Source: Mermis nigrescens | Lineage: Eukaryota; Nematoda; Enoplea; Mermithida; Mermithidae | Assembly: GCA_036768485.1 (NCBI GenBank) | Contig: JAVLUZ010000271.1 | Location: 1,674,001-1,738,000, forward strand | Length of the DNA: 64,000 nucleotides | Reading direction: 5' to 3' | Shown: piece after piece, positions 33,875-44,400 of the stretch | How positions within the stretch are numbered: the stretch's first letter is position 1 | Layout of the letters: each line of letters begins with the position of its first letter | Program-made: the position numbers and the translations under genes | The notes under the pieces: generated by a model | Told to the model about the DNA's origin: nothing | What the model saw: only the letters and a program-made list of their open reading frames with translations | Database searches by the model: none

Positions 33875-36261
33875 CCGGGAACCCGTAGGGTACCCAGGTA
33901 GTAAAATTATTTTCTACCCGGGTACTCGGGTACCCGTTCGGGTACCCGCGTGCAGCTCTAGTACTCCCCCATAAAGAAAACGCCACTGTCGCCCCAATCG
34001 ATGTGTTAAAGACAAAACAGACAAACTAAATCCGTAACAAACGAAAACGTAGATGTGCCGCCACCAACGAACAACATGTACGTTCCGCCTTCAGATGACA
34101 AATCGACAATGGGTAGTGTTCCTACAGGAACCGGAAACTCGGTCAATGCTTCTGGTGAAACTCTTTCTGACAAAACGATCGTAAATTACAATCCTAATTT
34201 TCGTACAAATGATAACCCTGAAAATGGCGACGCCTTATCTATTTGCGTGTTCGATTTATAAACTAATATTTCTCAAAGACAAAATGATGACAAAAATTGC
34301 CCGAATTCAACTATTTCGGATTGAACTCTTTTGGACATTCTCGAAAACATGCATAGCTTAACTATCCATGTCTCGCATTTATCATCACGTATTGAGCAGT
34401 CTGATTTTGAAAAAACGCAGGAAATCCTCCAAACTAATGATAAAGTTGATAATTTATTGCCTGCGGTTTTGTCTTCTGGTCTATCCGAGGCGAATCAATC
34501 TCAGCAATCGAATACTGACAAAAACGTATCTAACAAAATTCCTGTCGAGTTACCTAAATGACGTAACAAATTGTTGGAGCACGTTAAACTCACATCTGGT
34601 AATTTATCACCAATTATTCGCCCTCAAAATTCGAACTCTCAACCTACACTCGAACTTGTGTCCGAAAAGACTTTCGTACCTATTTTGCCTATGAGCGAGC
34701 ACCCAGCCGCCGATTTTGCTCCAATTCCTTTGCACATCACCGCGCCGCAATTGCAAAAACCCATATTCATGGAATTTTCACCTAATGCTGCGCATATTCC
34801 ACAGCGGTCCTTAAATCAGCAATCTGCTGAGTTTGTACCTAATTCATCGCATATTTCGCAAAGGTCATTAAATCGGTTAGCAACTGAGTTTGTACCGAAT
34901 CCTGCGAATAATACGTTTGTCACAGCCATTTTTAAATCCGCCGCCCTTGCAATATTTTCCTTCTAATGCGGAATACGCGCCTTTGCAGCATGCTTTGCAC
35001 TTGATGAATGATGTGTTATCACCGCAAGGTAATTTATTACCCCCTAACGGTGAATCTATACGTATAAATGACAATATAAATTTGCAACCGCCGAATCGAC
35101 AACGTGTTACGTTTTCTGAGGAAGAATTTAGTAATTTGCACCGCGCATCATTGCGTCGCTTGCGTCGCCAGGCCAGTCTAGCTCATGTCGCCATTGTCAT
35201 AATTCGAATTCATCATCATCATCCTTGTCAAATGAAATGTCCTCTTTTGCTGATGCTTCAAATCGCGCTCCGTTTTTGCAGCAAACGAATATTGCAATTG
35301 CTAGTAGAAAATCATTTCAAGGCGAGAAAACCAATATTTGTGCATTTTTCACTGAATTTGAGCATCTAGCTAATGGCTATAAATTGATAAAGCTGCGCGA
35401 GTCGGACTTTTATCATCATTTTTTGACAAATATGCTCTGCATTTTTACGATTTGCTTCCTTTGGAAACATGTCAATTGTATACAAAACGAAGTATGCGAT
35501 GATCGCCGATTTTCGCCCACCTGATCATGATATGCTATATGATCACTTTCTTAAGCATAAGCACCAGCCAAATGAATCTGTGCAGCCTTATTTTCTCGCG
35601 ATTCGCCAAGAATTAAAGTGCGCGCAACCGCAAATTGATGTTGATTCGCCACAATTCGATTCAATGCTTAGGCATCAATTAAAGCGCGGCTTCCTGAAAT
35701 TTCGATCGCAGCATTTCAGCGAGCTCCTGAAGCTCTCCTGCATGAGTTTTTTGCATAATGCAAAATGTGCTGAATATGCTAATTGTAAATTTGCAGCATA
35801 TAAAGTGCTAATACCTTCCATGTCGGCAATTGCCATTCATATGGGAAGATCTTTGCCAAAAGACTCGTCGCGCTTCGCGAATAAATTTGATTCTCATTGC
35901 TTGCATGCTAAAACGTAAAATCGCTCGACACGCCTCGAAAACAACAAAAATTTATCGCAAAAATACTGCATATTTTGTAGAAGAACCGAACATACTCAAC
36001 AAGAGTGTTATAAACGCCAAAATCAGTGTTTGTCAGACGATAACCAAAACAAAACTGAATTCGTCGCGCATAATTGCAGCCAGTCGCGCCTTTGTGAGCA
36101 GCAAAATTGTTACCCCTCGCAATCGAATTTTCGTAATTGCCAATCCTTGCAGTTTAGATATTGTGACCAGAACCGAGACTGCCAAACGACGTCACAAAAC
36201 ACTGACGCACGTTTCAATTCGAGACGCTCACGCCCAAGTTTTTTTATACAAAACCATCTTA

Positions 36262-39200
36262 GGTAGCGCGTTAGCGCGTTACCTATAATATACTTGGGTA
36301 CCCCTAACACCTGTGCACCCCTACAGCTATAACAGGACATTTCTGGAAGGTGTGCGGTTTTTTTTAAAAGAAAGATAATAAAAACATTTGCTGCCCGTGT
36401 TTTTTGTTTTTCTTCAAACTTAAAACTGACTGTGTAAAGAAGGTGTAAAGTTTTTGTGTGACGTTATAACATAGGACAAATTTGGGCACCTTTTGTCACG
36501 GCTTGTGGACAACTGAGTATTGATTACTCGAACAATTGAACAGGAAAGGATAATAGAGGGATGGATTCTACAGGACTCCATTTTTTTGTTTTTTGAAATC
36601 GCATTATTTCTTTAATGGCAGTGTAAAGAGTGCGAAAATATTGGGGTGAAAAAGCACTTTTTGGTCGAGTTTTCAACCTGCTTATGTCTGATATTAACTC
36701 CATTTATAAGTTTTTTAAAATAATTTCTGACAGAAATGTAGAGCGGATCAAGGGCTACATTCTGCATATAAGCAAAGTCTTCTACGCTCTATGGTGAGTT
36801 AGATCCTGGGGGTTTAAAGTTGACACTCTAGTGGATGGTGTAAAAAACGGATTTTAAGTAAGACTTCTCTGCCAAATTTTTCCGCTTATGAGTCAGTGTG
36901 AATTGAAGACAGCATTAATAAATTGCTTCTCAGGGGCTACACATCGCAGCAAACCGCACTTTGAAAAAACGCAATATTGAGTTATTTAAGGGGGTGTAAA
37001 GTTCGAAATCAGAGGTAAAAAATGGAGCGAAAAAAACACGTTTTTTCCGAAGTTTGATTAATAAATCATACCAAATAATTTTTGCAAGAGAATTTTGCAC
37101 ACAGGAATGTACTACGATTTAAAAGCTTACAAATTGTACCAAACCGAATTTCTTTAAACTCAATGGGGAGTTAGGTACGGAATTTCAAAGTTTACAGTGT
37201 TCTAAATGATGGAAAATATGTTTTTGTTGCGTTTTTTGTTCGCCACTTTCTCCGTCCAGAAGTCGGGATAAGTCCAATAGATTAAAAATAAAGTGCTTTA
37301 TATTGGGTGCATGTCAAGGCAAATTGTCTATACATTAATATTTAGCGAGAGTGTAAAGTCAAAAATTTGGTGTTTAAAATGCGTTTCTGTCTTGTTTTTT
37401 CTGCCTGCTTCTCCGGTTACGAGTCAGGGACACGTTTATCAAGTCTAGAAATGGACCAAGGAACCAAATTTGATATGCCAGTCTGGCGCATATGTTTACT
37501 CTACAGTGTTGTAAAGTGGTTTACACCTATTGTTAGTTTGCCTATAGAACATTATTGAGACTTAATTTTTTTATAAATATTAATCGTGATATCGGAACAA
37601 TATCAAAATTACGAAACTGACCAAAATCTTCTTTACACTAGGTGTTTACATAAAAGTTTACACTACATATGTATTTATCTTCGTTTTTGAGCATTCCAGC
37701 AACCTAATTTTTTTCCTGGAGTCTAGAAATTTTCAAAGAATCAAATGTGAGACGTCACGTGAGGCGCGTTTCGTTTACATCCAACAGTGATGTAAAGTAG
37801 TTAACACTCATTGTTTATTTGTTATTAGACCATTGAAGACATGGAATTTTTTCATAAATTTTGGTAATAATATCCGAGTAATATCAGATTTACAAATCGA
37901 AATAAAATCCTCTTTACACTAGGCGGTTGTGTAAAGTTTACACTGCATGTTAGCCTTTGTTCTAGAGCATTGCAAAAACCGTAATTTTTTCCTGAGATCT
38001 GAAAATTTACAGGGAATGAAATATAGGACGTCAGCTGGGCGCGTTTGTTTACACTCAACAGTGATGTAAAGAGGTTTACATCTCAGTCCATTTGTCCTTA
38101 AACCGTTATGGAGATGTAATTTTTTCATGAATGTTGATCGTAATATCCGAGTAATATCGAATTTACAAATCCGACTAAAATCTTCTTTACACTCGTTGCT
38201 AGTGTAAAGTTTACACTATATAATAAGCTCCATTCTAGAGCCTCACGGTAACTTATTTTTTCCCTAAAGTCGTAAAATATATATGGAAACAGATGTGATA
38301 CGTCTGCTAGGGGCGCATGAAGAGTAGTGCAAATTGATTAACACCTAATATTAATTTGTTCTTAGAACATTATAGAGGTTTCGTTTCTTAATAAATGCTG
38401 ATCGTTTTATCAAAGCAATATCGAAATTATTAATTCCTCTAAAATTCTTTACACTCTTGTGTAAAGTTTAAAATGTAAATTAAGTTTAACTCTAGAAAGT
38501 TTTGGAAGCATTTTTCTTAACAGGATGTTCTACGTAACATAAGAATTACTAATCAGAATGTTTGTTTCTTCTACAACTAGTAGTTTTGTAAAGTTTAAAC
38601 CATTCAATTATTAGAAGAACCGCACAGTAAATGAAATCTAGTATTGTATTTCCAAATCTTGCTAATTAAAAATAGGGTACCAGCAAAGAAAAATGCTCCG
38701 ATGGAACAAAAAAGGGGAATATACTTGGGATTGAGAATTATCGAGGATGTGAAAGGAGGGGACTAGGAAAAATCTCCCTATGTTATATGCCAAAAATCGC
38801 AAAATATGTTAAAAACCAGACTTTCTCTAAACAATGCAAAAAATCGAAGTATATTCTGCGGCCTCCCAATAGAAATAAACTATTTACTAAAAAATTGATT
38901 GAAAAAAGCAGCGAATTAGCAATGCAGCAGCTAAGCGAATTGAATGAAATAGTACATATCGATGCATTCAAGACAATCGATGATGTTGTTGGTTCAAAGC
39001 AGTAAGGAAACACGGAAGCTGACGTGCAACAGACCTTATGTAGATACTCTTTTACACATGTCTACAACAATTGTTTACTAAGCTTTTACATTTTTCAAAA
39101 GGCAGCAGAATATACTTAGATTTTTTGCATTGTTTTTTATTTTTATTTTTTTTACTTTTTACTGGTTTTTAACATATTTTGCGATTTTTGCCATATAACA

Positions 39201-39310
39201 TAGGGAGATTTTTCCTAGTTCCCTCTTTTTACATTTAAGATAATTATAAATTTAAAGTATATTCAATTTTTTTGTTTCATTAAAAAAATTTTTTCTTTGC
39301 TAGTAACAAA
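36262..39310. repeat. Family A, copy 4, with ~278-bp tandem units and fold-back tail
   Basis: Begins GGTAGCGCGTTAGCGCG directly after the gag relic. The interior is rich in GTAAAG/TTTACAC words. From 37503 a unit beginning ACAGTG.TGTAAAG.GGTTTACA repeats at 37784 and 38058, with a partial unit near 38323, spacing 274-281 bp. Units 2 and 3 each hold a perfect GTGTAAAGTTTACAC (37929-37943, 38202-38216). The tail (38680-38870) is repeated inverted at 39105-39310. Non-coding apart from the short frame at 38787-39005. Confidence 0.75.
38787..39005 (+). CDS. Short ORF conserved among family A tails (unknown)
   Basis: 72 codons: MPKIAKYVKNQTFSKQCKKS, then a KYILRPPNRNK stretch, ending HIDAFKTIDDVVGSKQ. 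Decayed versions occur in the tail copies near 5690-5945 (+) and 63460-63690 (-; NEIANIDAFKT-like). The amino-acid pattern is therefore shared at several loci, although DNA homology alone could explain this. A donor-like CA|GTAAGG overlaps the stop, so it might be an exon of the element's lost gene. It is not a recognised family. Confidence 0.3.
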   Translation: MPKIAKYVKNQTFSKQCKKSKYILRPPNRNKLFTKKLIEKSSELAMQQLSELNEIVHIDAFKTIDDVVGSKQ

Positions 39311-39425
39311 TATTCGAACAATCAACATCTAAATTGTTTTTAATCAGTGTTTTGGATAATCATTTCTCCTCTTGTGATTGACGATGTAACGACCCTTATG
39401 TAAGCTACCCGCCGGAATAGCATAT

Positions 39426-39700
39426 TGTAGATAGTGTATCTACACGCGTTTTGCGTTTGCGGTTAGAGAGTAAGTTTCCGCGTTCAATTTGATCAAATAT
39501 TTTTCGAGCTTCGAATAGGGCGCTCTAGCCGAAAAGAGCTAAAATGTTCGCTATCGGACCGAGACTCCGACAGTACAACAGCGCGAAGGCGATCTAGCCA
39601 TGCAGCGCTGATTGGTCTCGCTCGCACATCACGATGCATTACTCGAGAGGTACGTCATGTGAGCGAGCCTGTGGATATAATATATGTCCCCTTCTCTCTT
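39426..39700. repeat. Repeat J, copy 2
   Basis: Starts with the same palindrome, TGTAGATAGTGTATCTACA (39426-39444). It continues with CGCGTTTTGCG, GCTCTAGCCGAAAAG, GATTGGTCTCGCTCGC and GTGAGCGAGCCTGTGGATAT, a diverged match to 26126-26860 without the Tc1 insertion. Confidence 0.5.
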
Positions 39701-39704
39701 GTTT

Positions 39705-40208
39705 AACTTACTGTAGACCTTAAAAAATTCAAAAGCTCTCGAAAATATGAAACAGATTATAAGTCTAAGCCTAGGAAAAATGGAGAAGTTTGAAAAAATC
39801 AATAACTGTTGCGACTATACTTTGTACACAGGCGCACAGAGCAGAGGTTTTGATGTTTGTGTAAAGAAATAAGTAACTTGCTGTCAGTCAGTAGTAGTAG
39901 TACATGGTAGTACGTGTGTCAGTCGGATAACGCGGGTAAATCCCCAAACCTGCATTTATGTGTGTGCTTAATGCATTTGGCTGCTTTGCATCACCCACTC
40001 TCGTTTATTGCACTTGACATACATCATTCTCCTAGGTCCAGGCGACCATATTTACACTTTATCTTTATCTTTATCTTTCTGGTTCCTTTATCTTGCAAAT
40101 TATCTTTATCTTTATCTTTCTTAATTTTTATCTGCATCTTCATCTTTATCTTTATCTTTATCTTCTTGCTTTTGAAATTACAACTTTATCTTTTATCTTG
40201 CAACACTA
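39705..40208. repeat. Family B end plus GATAAA-rich repeat K2, copy 3
   Basis: ACTGTAGACC ... GAAACAGATTATAAG (39709-39763) is a family B end. It is followed by a reverse-orientation K2 copy ending TTGCAACACTA at 40208. It contains the uninterrupted CTCCTAGGTCCAGG site used to define the family C insertion at 25875. Confidence 0.65.
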
Positions 40209-41383
40209 TGTACATACATATGTACATAAGTTGCTTTCTTCAGTGTGTTTCATTCTAAACGACCCGTTTTTTGCTGAAGTCTTATTACTGTGGAATATTT
40301 GCTCTACGCAAATGGTATCTTCAATCATGCCCTCAAGAGAGCTGATTTCTCTAAACTCACCTTTTTGATGTTCAATGTGCTTGCTTAACACATGGCGCAT
40401 AACAGACTGCCGTAACAACCTAACTCGTAAAATATTCTGCAACAGTAAAAAGCCACAAAAGGAAAAAATAGGCCTTTTGAAATGGAACAGACTATAGTCC
40501 CATCCATTTACATTTTTGTAATGCATAATCCCATATTCGTCCTTTTTGTTCCATCTGAAGTCTTATTACTGTGTTTCTTTTTCACTGCACAATGGCCTCT
40601 TCATTTATGACCTCGTAGCCAGATGGGTGCTTTTAACTATGCACTTTTCTTATTTAAAGCGCTTTGCTTGAGAATATGGCGCTATAGCAAACTGCTGCAA
40701 CAACTTAAACCGCAAAAAGTTTCTGCCATGTATAGTAATTAAGCGTAAGGCAAAAATGATCCCTGCCATGTATAGTAATTAAGCGTAAGGCAAAAATGAT
40801 CCATTTGGAATGAAACAGGTTGTGATAAAAATATATAGGCAACGAATTTTTTATAATATCTGTTGTACTGCACCGCGTGCCTTTATAACTGCAAAGGTGT
40901 TATAAAGGTAACCTCAATTGTATTGTAGGTATCAAAGCAATAAAGCGCTATATTTATATGGGCCTAATGTGGTTTTTTAGCCAAATCAATGAGAATTCTC
41001 GAAGTAAAATGGGCAAATGGTCGCCCCTTCCTCTAATTTTAATTAAAATTGGTCCCGCGCAAGCATGCTTCACTCAGAATACGTTCACACATCAAGGCTT
41101 AAAGTCAAGAATTATTATTATTTAATTGAAGATTCAGCCTGAAACTATTTGTGTAAATTTTATTCACTGCCACAGCACTTCAACGACAGGGTCGTTACGT
41201 AGCGATATCATAAGCAAGTCATGATTCTGGCCTTATTACTGTATGTCTACGAAAATAATAATTAACCTAACCGGCGTCGTAGCTTAGTTCCTCTGGTTGT
41301 CGAAGCGTCTTTGTTAGAAAGTTTAATTTATCTAGTTCGTATCCACTTGAGGAAGGAGAAGAAATTTCTGCCGGTCAGATTAT
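40209..41383. other. Upstream region of Rpt2: diverged repeats and probable 5' flank
   Basis: A CTGAAGTCTTATTACTGTG-headed block occurs at about 40275 and 40556 in diverged form. A perfect 40-bp tandem duplication lies at about 40723-40802 (TGCCATGTATAGTAATTAAG...). From about 41150 to 41383 the sequence is not an identified repeat and is the likely 5' flank of the proteasome gene. TCTGCCGGTCAG ends 5 bases before the ATG and could be an acceptor for a trans-spliced leader or for a 5' UTR intron (inference). Confidence 0.4.
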
Positions 41384-41448
41384 ATGGGTCAGAATCAGTC
41401 CGGCTTTGGGCGCGGCATAGGCGGTGATCGGAAGGATGACAAGGATAA
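41384..41448 (+). CDS. PSMC1: Rpt2 exon 1
   Basis: ATGGGTCAGAATCAG... encodes [20 protein letters not shown] and one or two more residues. The only GT near the end is in AAGGATAA|GTTTGG, which leaves phase 2. GATAAG also occurs at the start of exon 2, so the precise junction is ambiguous. Confidence 0.85.
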
Positions 41449-44400
41449 GTTTGGTTGACATGACACTACCTTTCGTGTATGCAGTTAATGTCCTAACAGT
41501 AAACGTACGTAGAAGCGTTTGGTCGCAGTTTTTCCAGGTTTTCGATTCCATCAGTGACATTTTAAACTACAAAGTTACACGCATGCGGGGCACCGTTTTT
41601 TCCCAGCGATTTCGTTGACATAGACCAGTAAATTTTTTTCCATTTTTTCCAAGCTTTTTCCACGTTTTTTGTAGGTCTAAAAGCGTTAAAAATAGAGCGC
41701 CTGTGTTAAAGAATCAGGGCCAAACTTAAGGATATGGTACTTTTGGCTAATATTGAGAATAAAGGTGACCTCCTAGAAATTGACTTTGCATGGATGGCTT
41801 AATCTAATTAAGGGTCAAGGAATTCAAATCTGAAAGAATTAGGTGTCGGTCGGCATTATTGACCGAGTTACAGGCTGTTGAACTTCATGTGTTTAAGCCG
41901 GATAACAAATTAATTTAGACGAACTGGGCTATTCTCAATATTGCCGTTTTTACTACTATTATACTTAGGCAGGGCTGGCAAAAACCCAGATTTGAAAATA
42001 TTGCGTTTTGGGTTTTTGGGGTTTTTCGGTGGGTTTTTGGGGTTTTTGGTGGGTTTTTGGGGGGTTTTTGGTGGGTTTTTCCTGGGTTTTTCCTGATACA
42101 CACCAGAGTTGACTTCATACACCTGTAAACATTAATTCGGCTGACTTTGTGTCACATAAAGGACCCAACATAAAAAATAGGACACGTTTAAAACAAAGCT
42201 TTATTCGAATGTCGCTGCGCTGACCAGTAGGTAATTAAATTACATATCCCTGTCATCACAATCATCATCGTCTATCACGGTTGAATCACAAAGCTGATTG
42301 GCGTTGGTTTTGATAAACACTAGCTTTCGGACTGTTTCAGTGCTCAATGAGCTTCTCAATTTTGAATGGACGAAACCAAAGGTAGAAAAATTTCGTTCCG
42401 ATGAAGCCGTTGAAACCGCCAACGTAAATACCTATGTAATAAGTGTAAAAGTCAGACAGCAAACTATGGAAAGTTACACTATGCATGAAGCTTACAATAA
42501 TAGATGTGTGCCTAGTTATTTTGTTCATGTACACAAGGTATAAATTGTTAATAAAAAGGTGCAATTTAACTACATACCTTTTTTCAGGATATAGAATTAG
42601 CATTTGAAGTAAAGTTTTTTAATGCAATTATTCGGTATGTACTTTAATTGTTTAATTTATTCAGATGTATAGTATGCAAAGCTTTCTCAGCAGTTGATAT
42701 ACCATGGTGTCGATCCCTCTCACTCAAATCATATCACAATGCATGCTAATGCTGTATGACTGTGTGCTGTGCGCTGTCTGCCTACGGCGCCAGAAGCCAA
42801 AAAACAACCTTCAGTCATTTACAATAACTACTAAAACATGATTTAGAGCCTTACATAAGTACCTGCGTCTCAGAATACCAAAAACCCCAAAACCCAAAAA
42901 CCCAAGATTTTTTAGAACCCCAAAAACCCACCAAAAACCCAAAACCCCAAAAACCCACTTTTGTCAGCCCTGTACTTAGGCTTAGGCTTAGTATATCTGA
43001 AAAGGTGTTTAAAGCTGCTTAGGTCGAGGTCGCTCCCGCTCAGGTCGATGTATAGATGCTTAGGTCTTAGTATATCTGAAAAGGTGTTTAAAGCTGCTTA
43101 GGTCGAGGTCGCTCACGCTCAGGTCAATGTATAGATGCTTATACTTACATCAAATTTTCAAGAAAACGTGATTTTATGCTCTTTTCAAGCAATAATCTAT
43201 AACGTAGATGTTGAAAACACGATCTGTCAACCATGAGAGTGAAAAAAATCTTTAAAAAAATTTTTTTTCGAAAATTTTTTTTTCACTCACATGGTTTTCC
43301 GACACTTTTTTCGACTTCTAAGTTAAAGATTATTGTTTGAAAAGGCATAAAATCACGTTTTTCTGAAAATTTGACAAGGTCACCTTATTCTCAATATACT
43401 CAGTACTTTTAGAAAAGGAGCAAAACGAATATGGAATGCCAAAATTTTTTGCCAAGATGGTAGAACATGATAAATTAAGCGCGGAAAAAAAATTTGGTGG
43501 AGGCTCTGAGCCATATTTGCAAAATTGCAGGCAATTCTCTATGTGAGTGTTGGGTGGGAGCACCGTTTTTCCACTTTTTGTTCTATTTGTCAACCAAAAT
43601 TTTGGGAAATGGAAAAATTTATGGGCTTGGTTGGCATTTGTGGAACATTTTTGTAATGTTAAAAATGCGTTTTAGAGAGTTAACTTCAAAATTTTTTCGC
43701 CAGCTTCGCTGTCGAATTGATTTAATTCTTACTTATTATGTAATCCTTAAGCCGCCGCCAATTGCAGCATTTTTATCGACAATCTGGTCTGGAATTTCAC
43801 TACGATTGAAAATCCTCATCTTCTGCACGGATTCAGTTAGTTTTTGTAATGCAAAAATGAGTTTTAGAGAAGTGAAACTACAAAAATTTTTCAGCGCTTC
43901 GCGCCGAATTGATTCAATTCTTTTTCAAGTTATTAGTCTTTAAGCCGGGCCGTGTCAACTGTAGCATTTTTATCGACAATGTGATCTAGAAATTTACTAC
44001 AATTGAAAATCCTTATCTTCTGCACGGATTCACTTAGTTTTTGTAATGCAAAAGTGCGTTTTACAGAAATTGAAACTACAAAAATTTTTCGGCAGAATTG
44101 ATTTAATTCTTTTTTGTTATTAATCTTTAAGCCGGGCCGCGTCAACTGCAGCATTTTTATCAGCAATTTGATCTACAACCTTACTACGATTGAAAATCCT
44201 TATCTTCTGCACGGATTCACTTGAGTTTTTGTAATGCAAAAATGCGTTTTACAGAAGTGAAACTACAAAAATTTTTTGGCGAATTGATTTAATTCTTTTT
44301 TATTAATCTTTAAGCCGGCCCGCGTCAACTGCAGCATTTTTATCGACAATTTGATCTAGAACTTTACTACCTACGATTGAAAATCCTTATCTTCTGCACG

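Larger units (their letters stand above)
31416..33960. mobile_element. hAT-like element (TAGAGCTGCAC ends) inside the gag relic
   Basis: Ends TAGAGCTGCACAC and GCGTGCAGCTCTA are inverted repeats. A perfect 8-bp duplication, GTACTCCC, lies at 31408-31415 and 33961-33968. Subterminal regions are rich in GGTACCCGGGTATACCCGGG-type palindromic steps on both sides. About 980 bp of its own sequence remains after removing nested family G (31841-33129) and family E (33596-33874). No transposase frame. Confidence 0.88.
31386..36262 (+). pseudogene. Retrotransposon gag relic, split by a hAT element
   Basis: The frame starts at ATG 31386 (MGGKKILCTP), is broken by the hAT insertion at 31416-33960, and resumes at about 33970 (KENATVAPIDVLKTKQTN). 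It then runs in pieces through several stops and frameshifts. Recognisable parts are a capsid-like segment at about 35300-35700 (FFTEFEHLANGYKL; KTKYAMIADFRPPDHDMLY; VQPYFLAIRQELK) and a CCHC zinc knuckle, CIFCRRTEHTQQEC (C-X2-C-X4-H-X4-C), near 35970-36012. This order is typical of LTR-retrotransposon Gag. It ends where family A begins; no protease, reverse transcriptase or integrase remains. Lineage is not assigned. Confidence 0.75.

Noticed and set aside
42337..42603. Second - strand frame overlapping the hAT transposase fragment
   Set aside because: It is the off-frame shadow of the dimerisation-domain exon.
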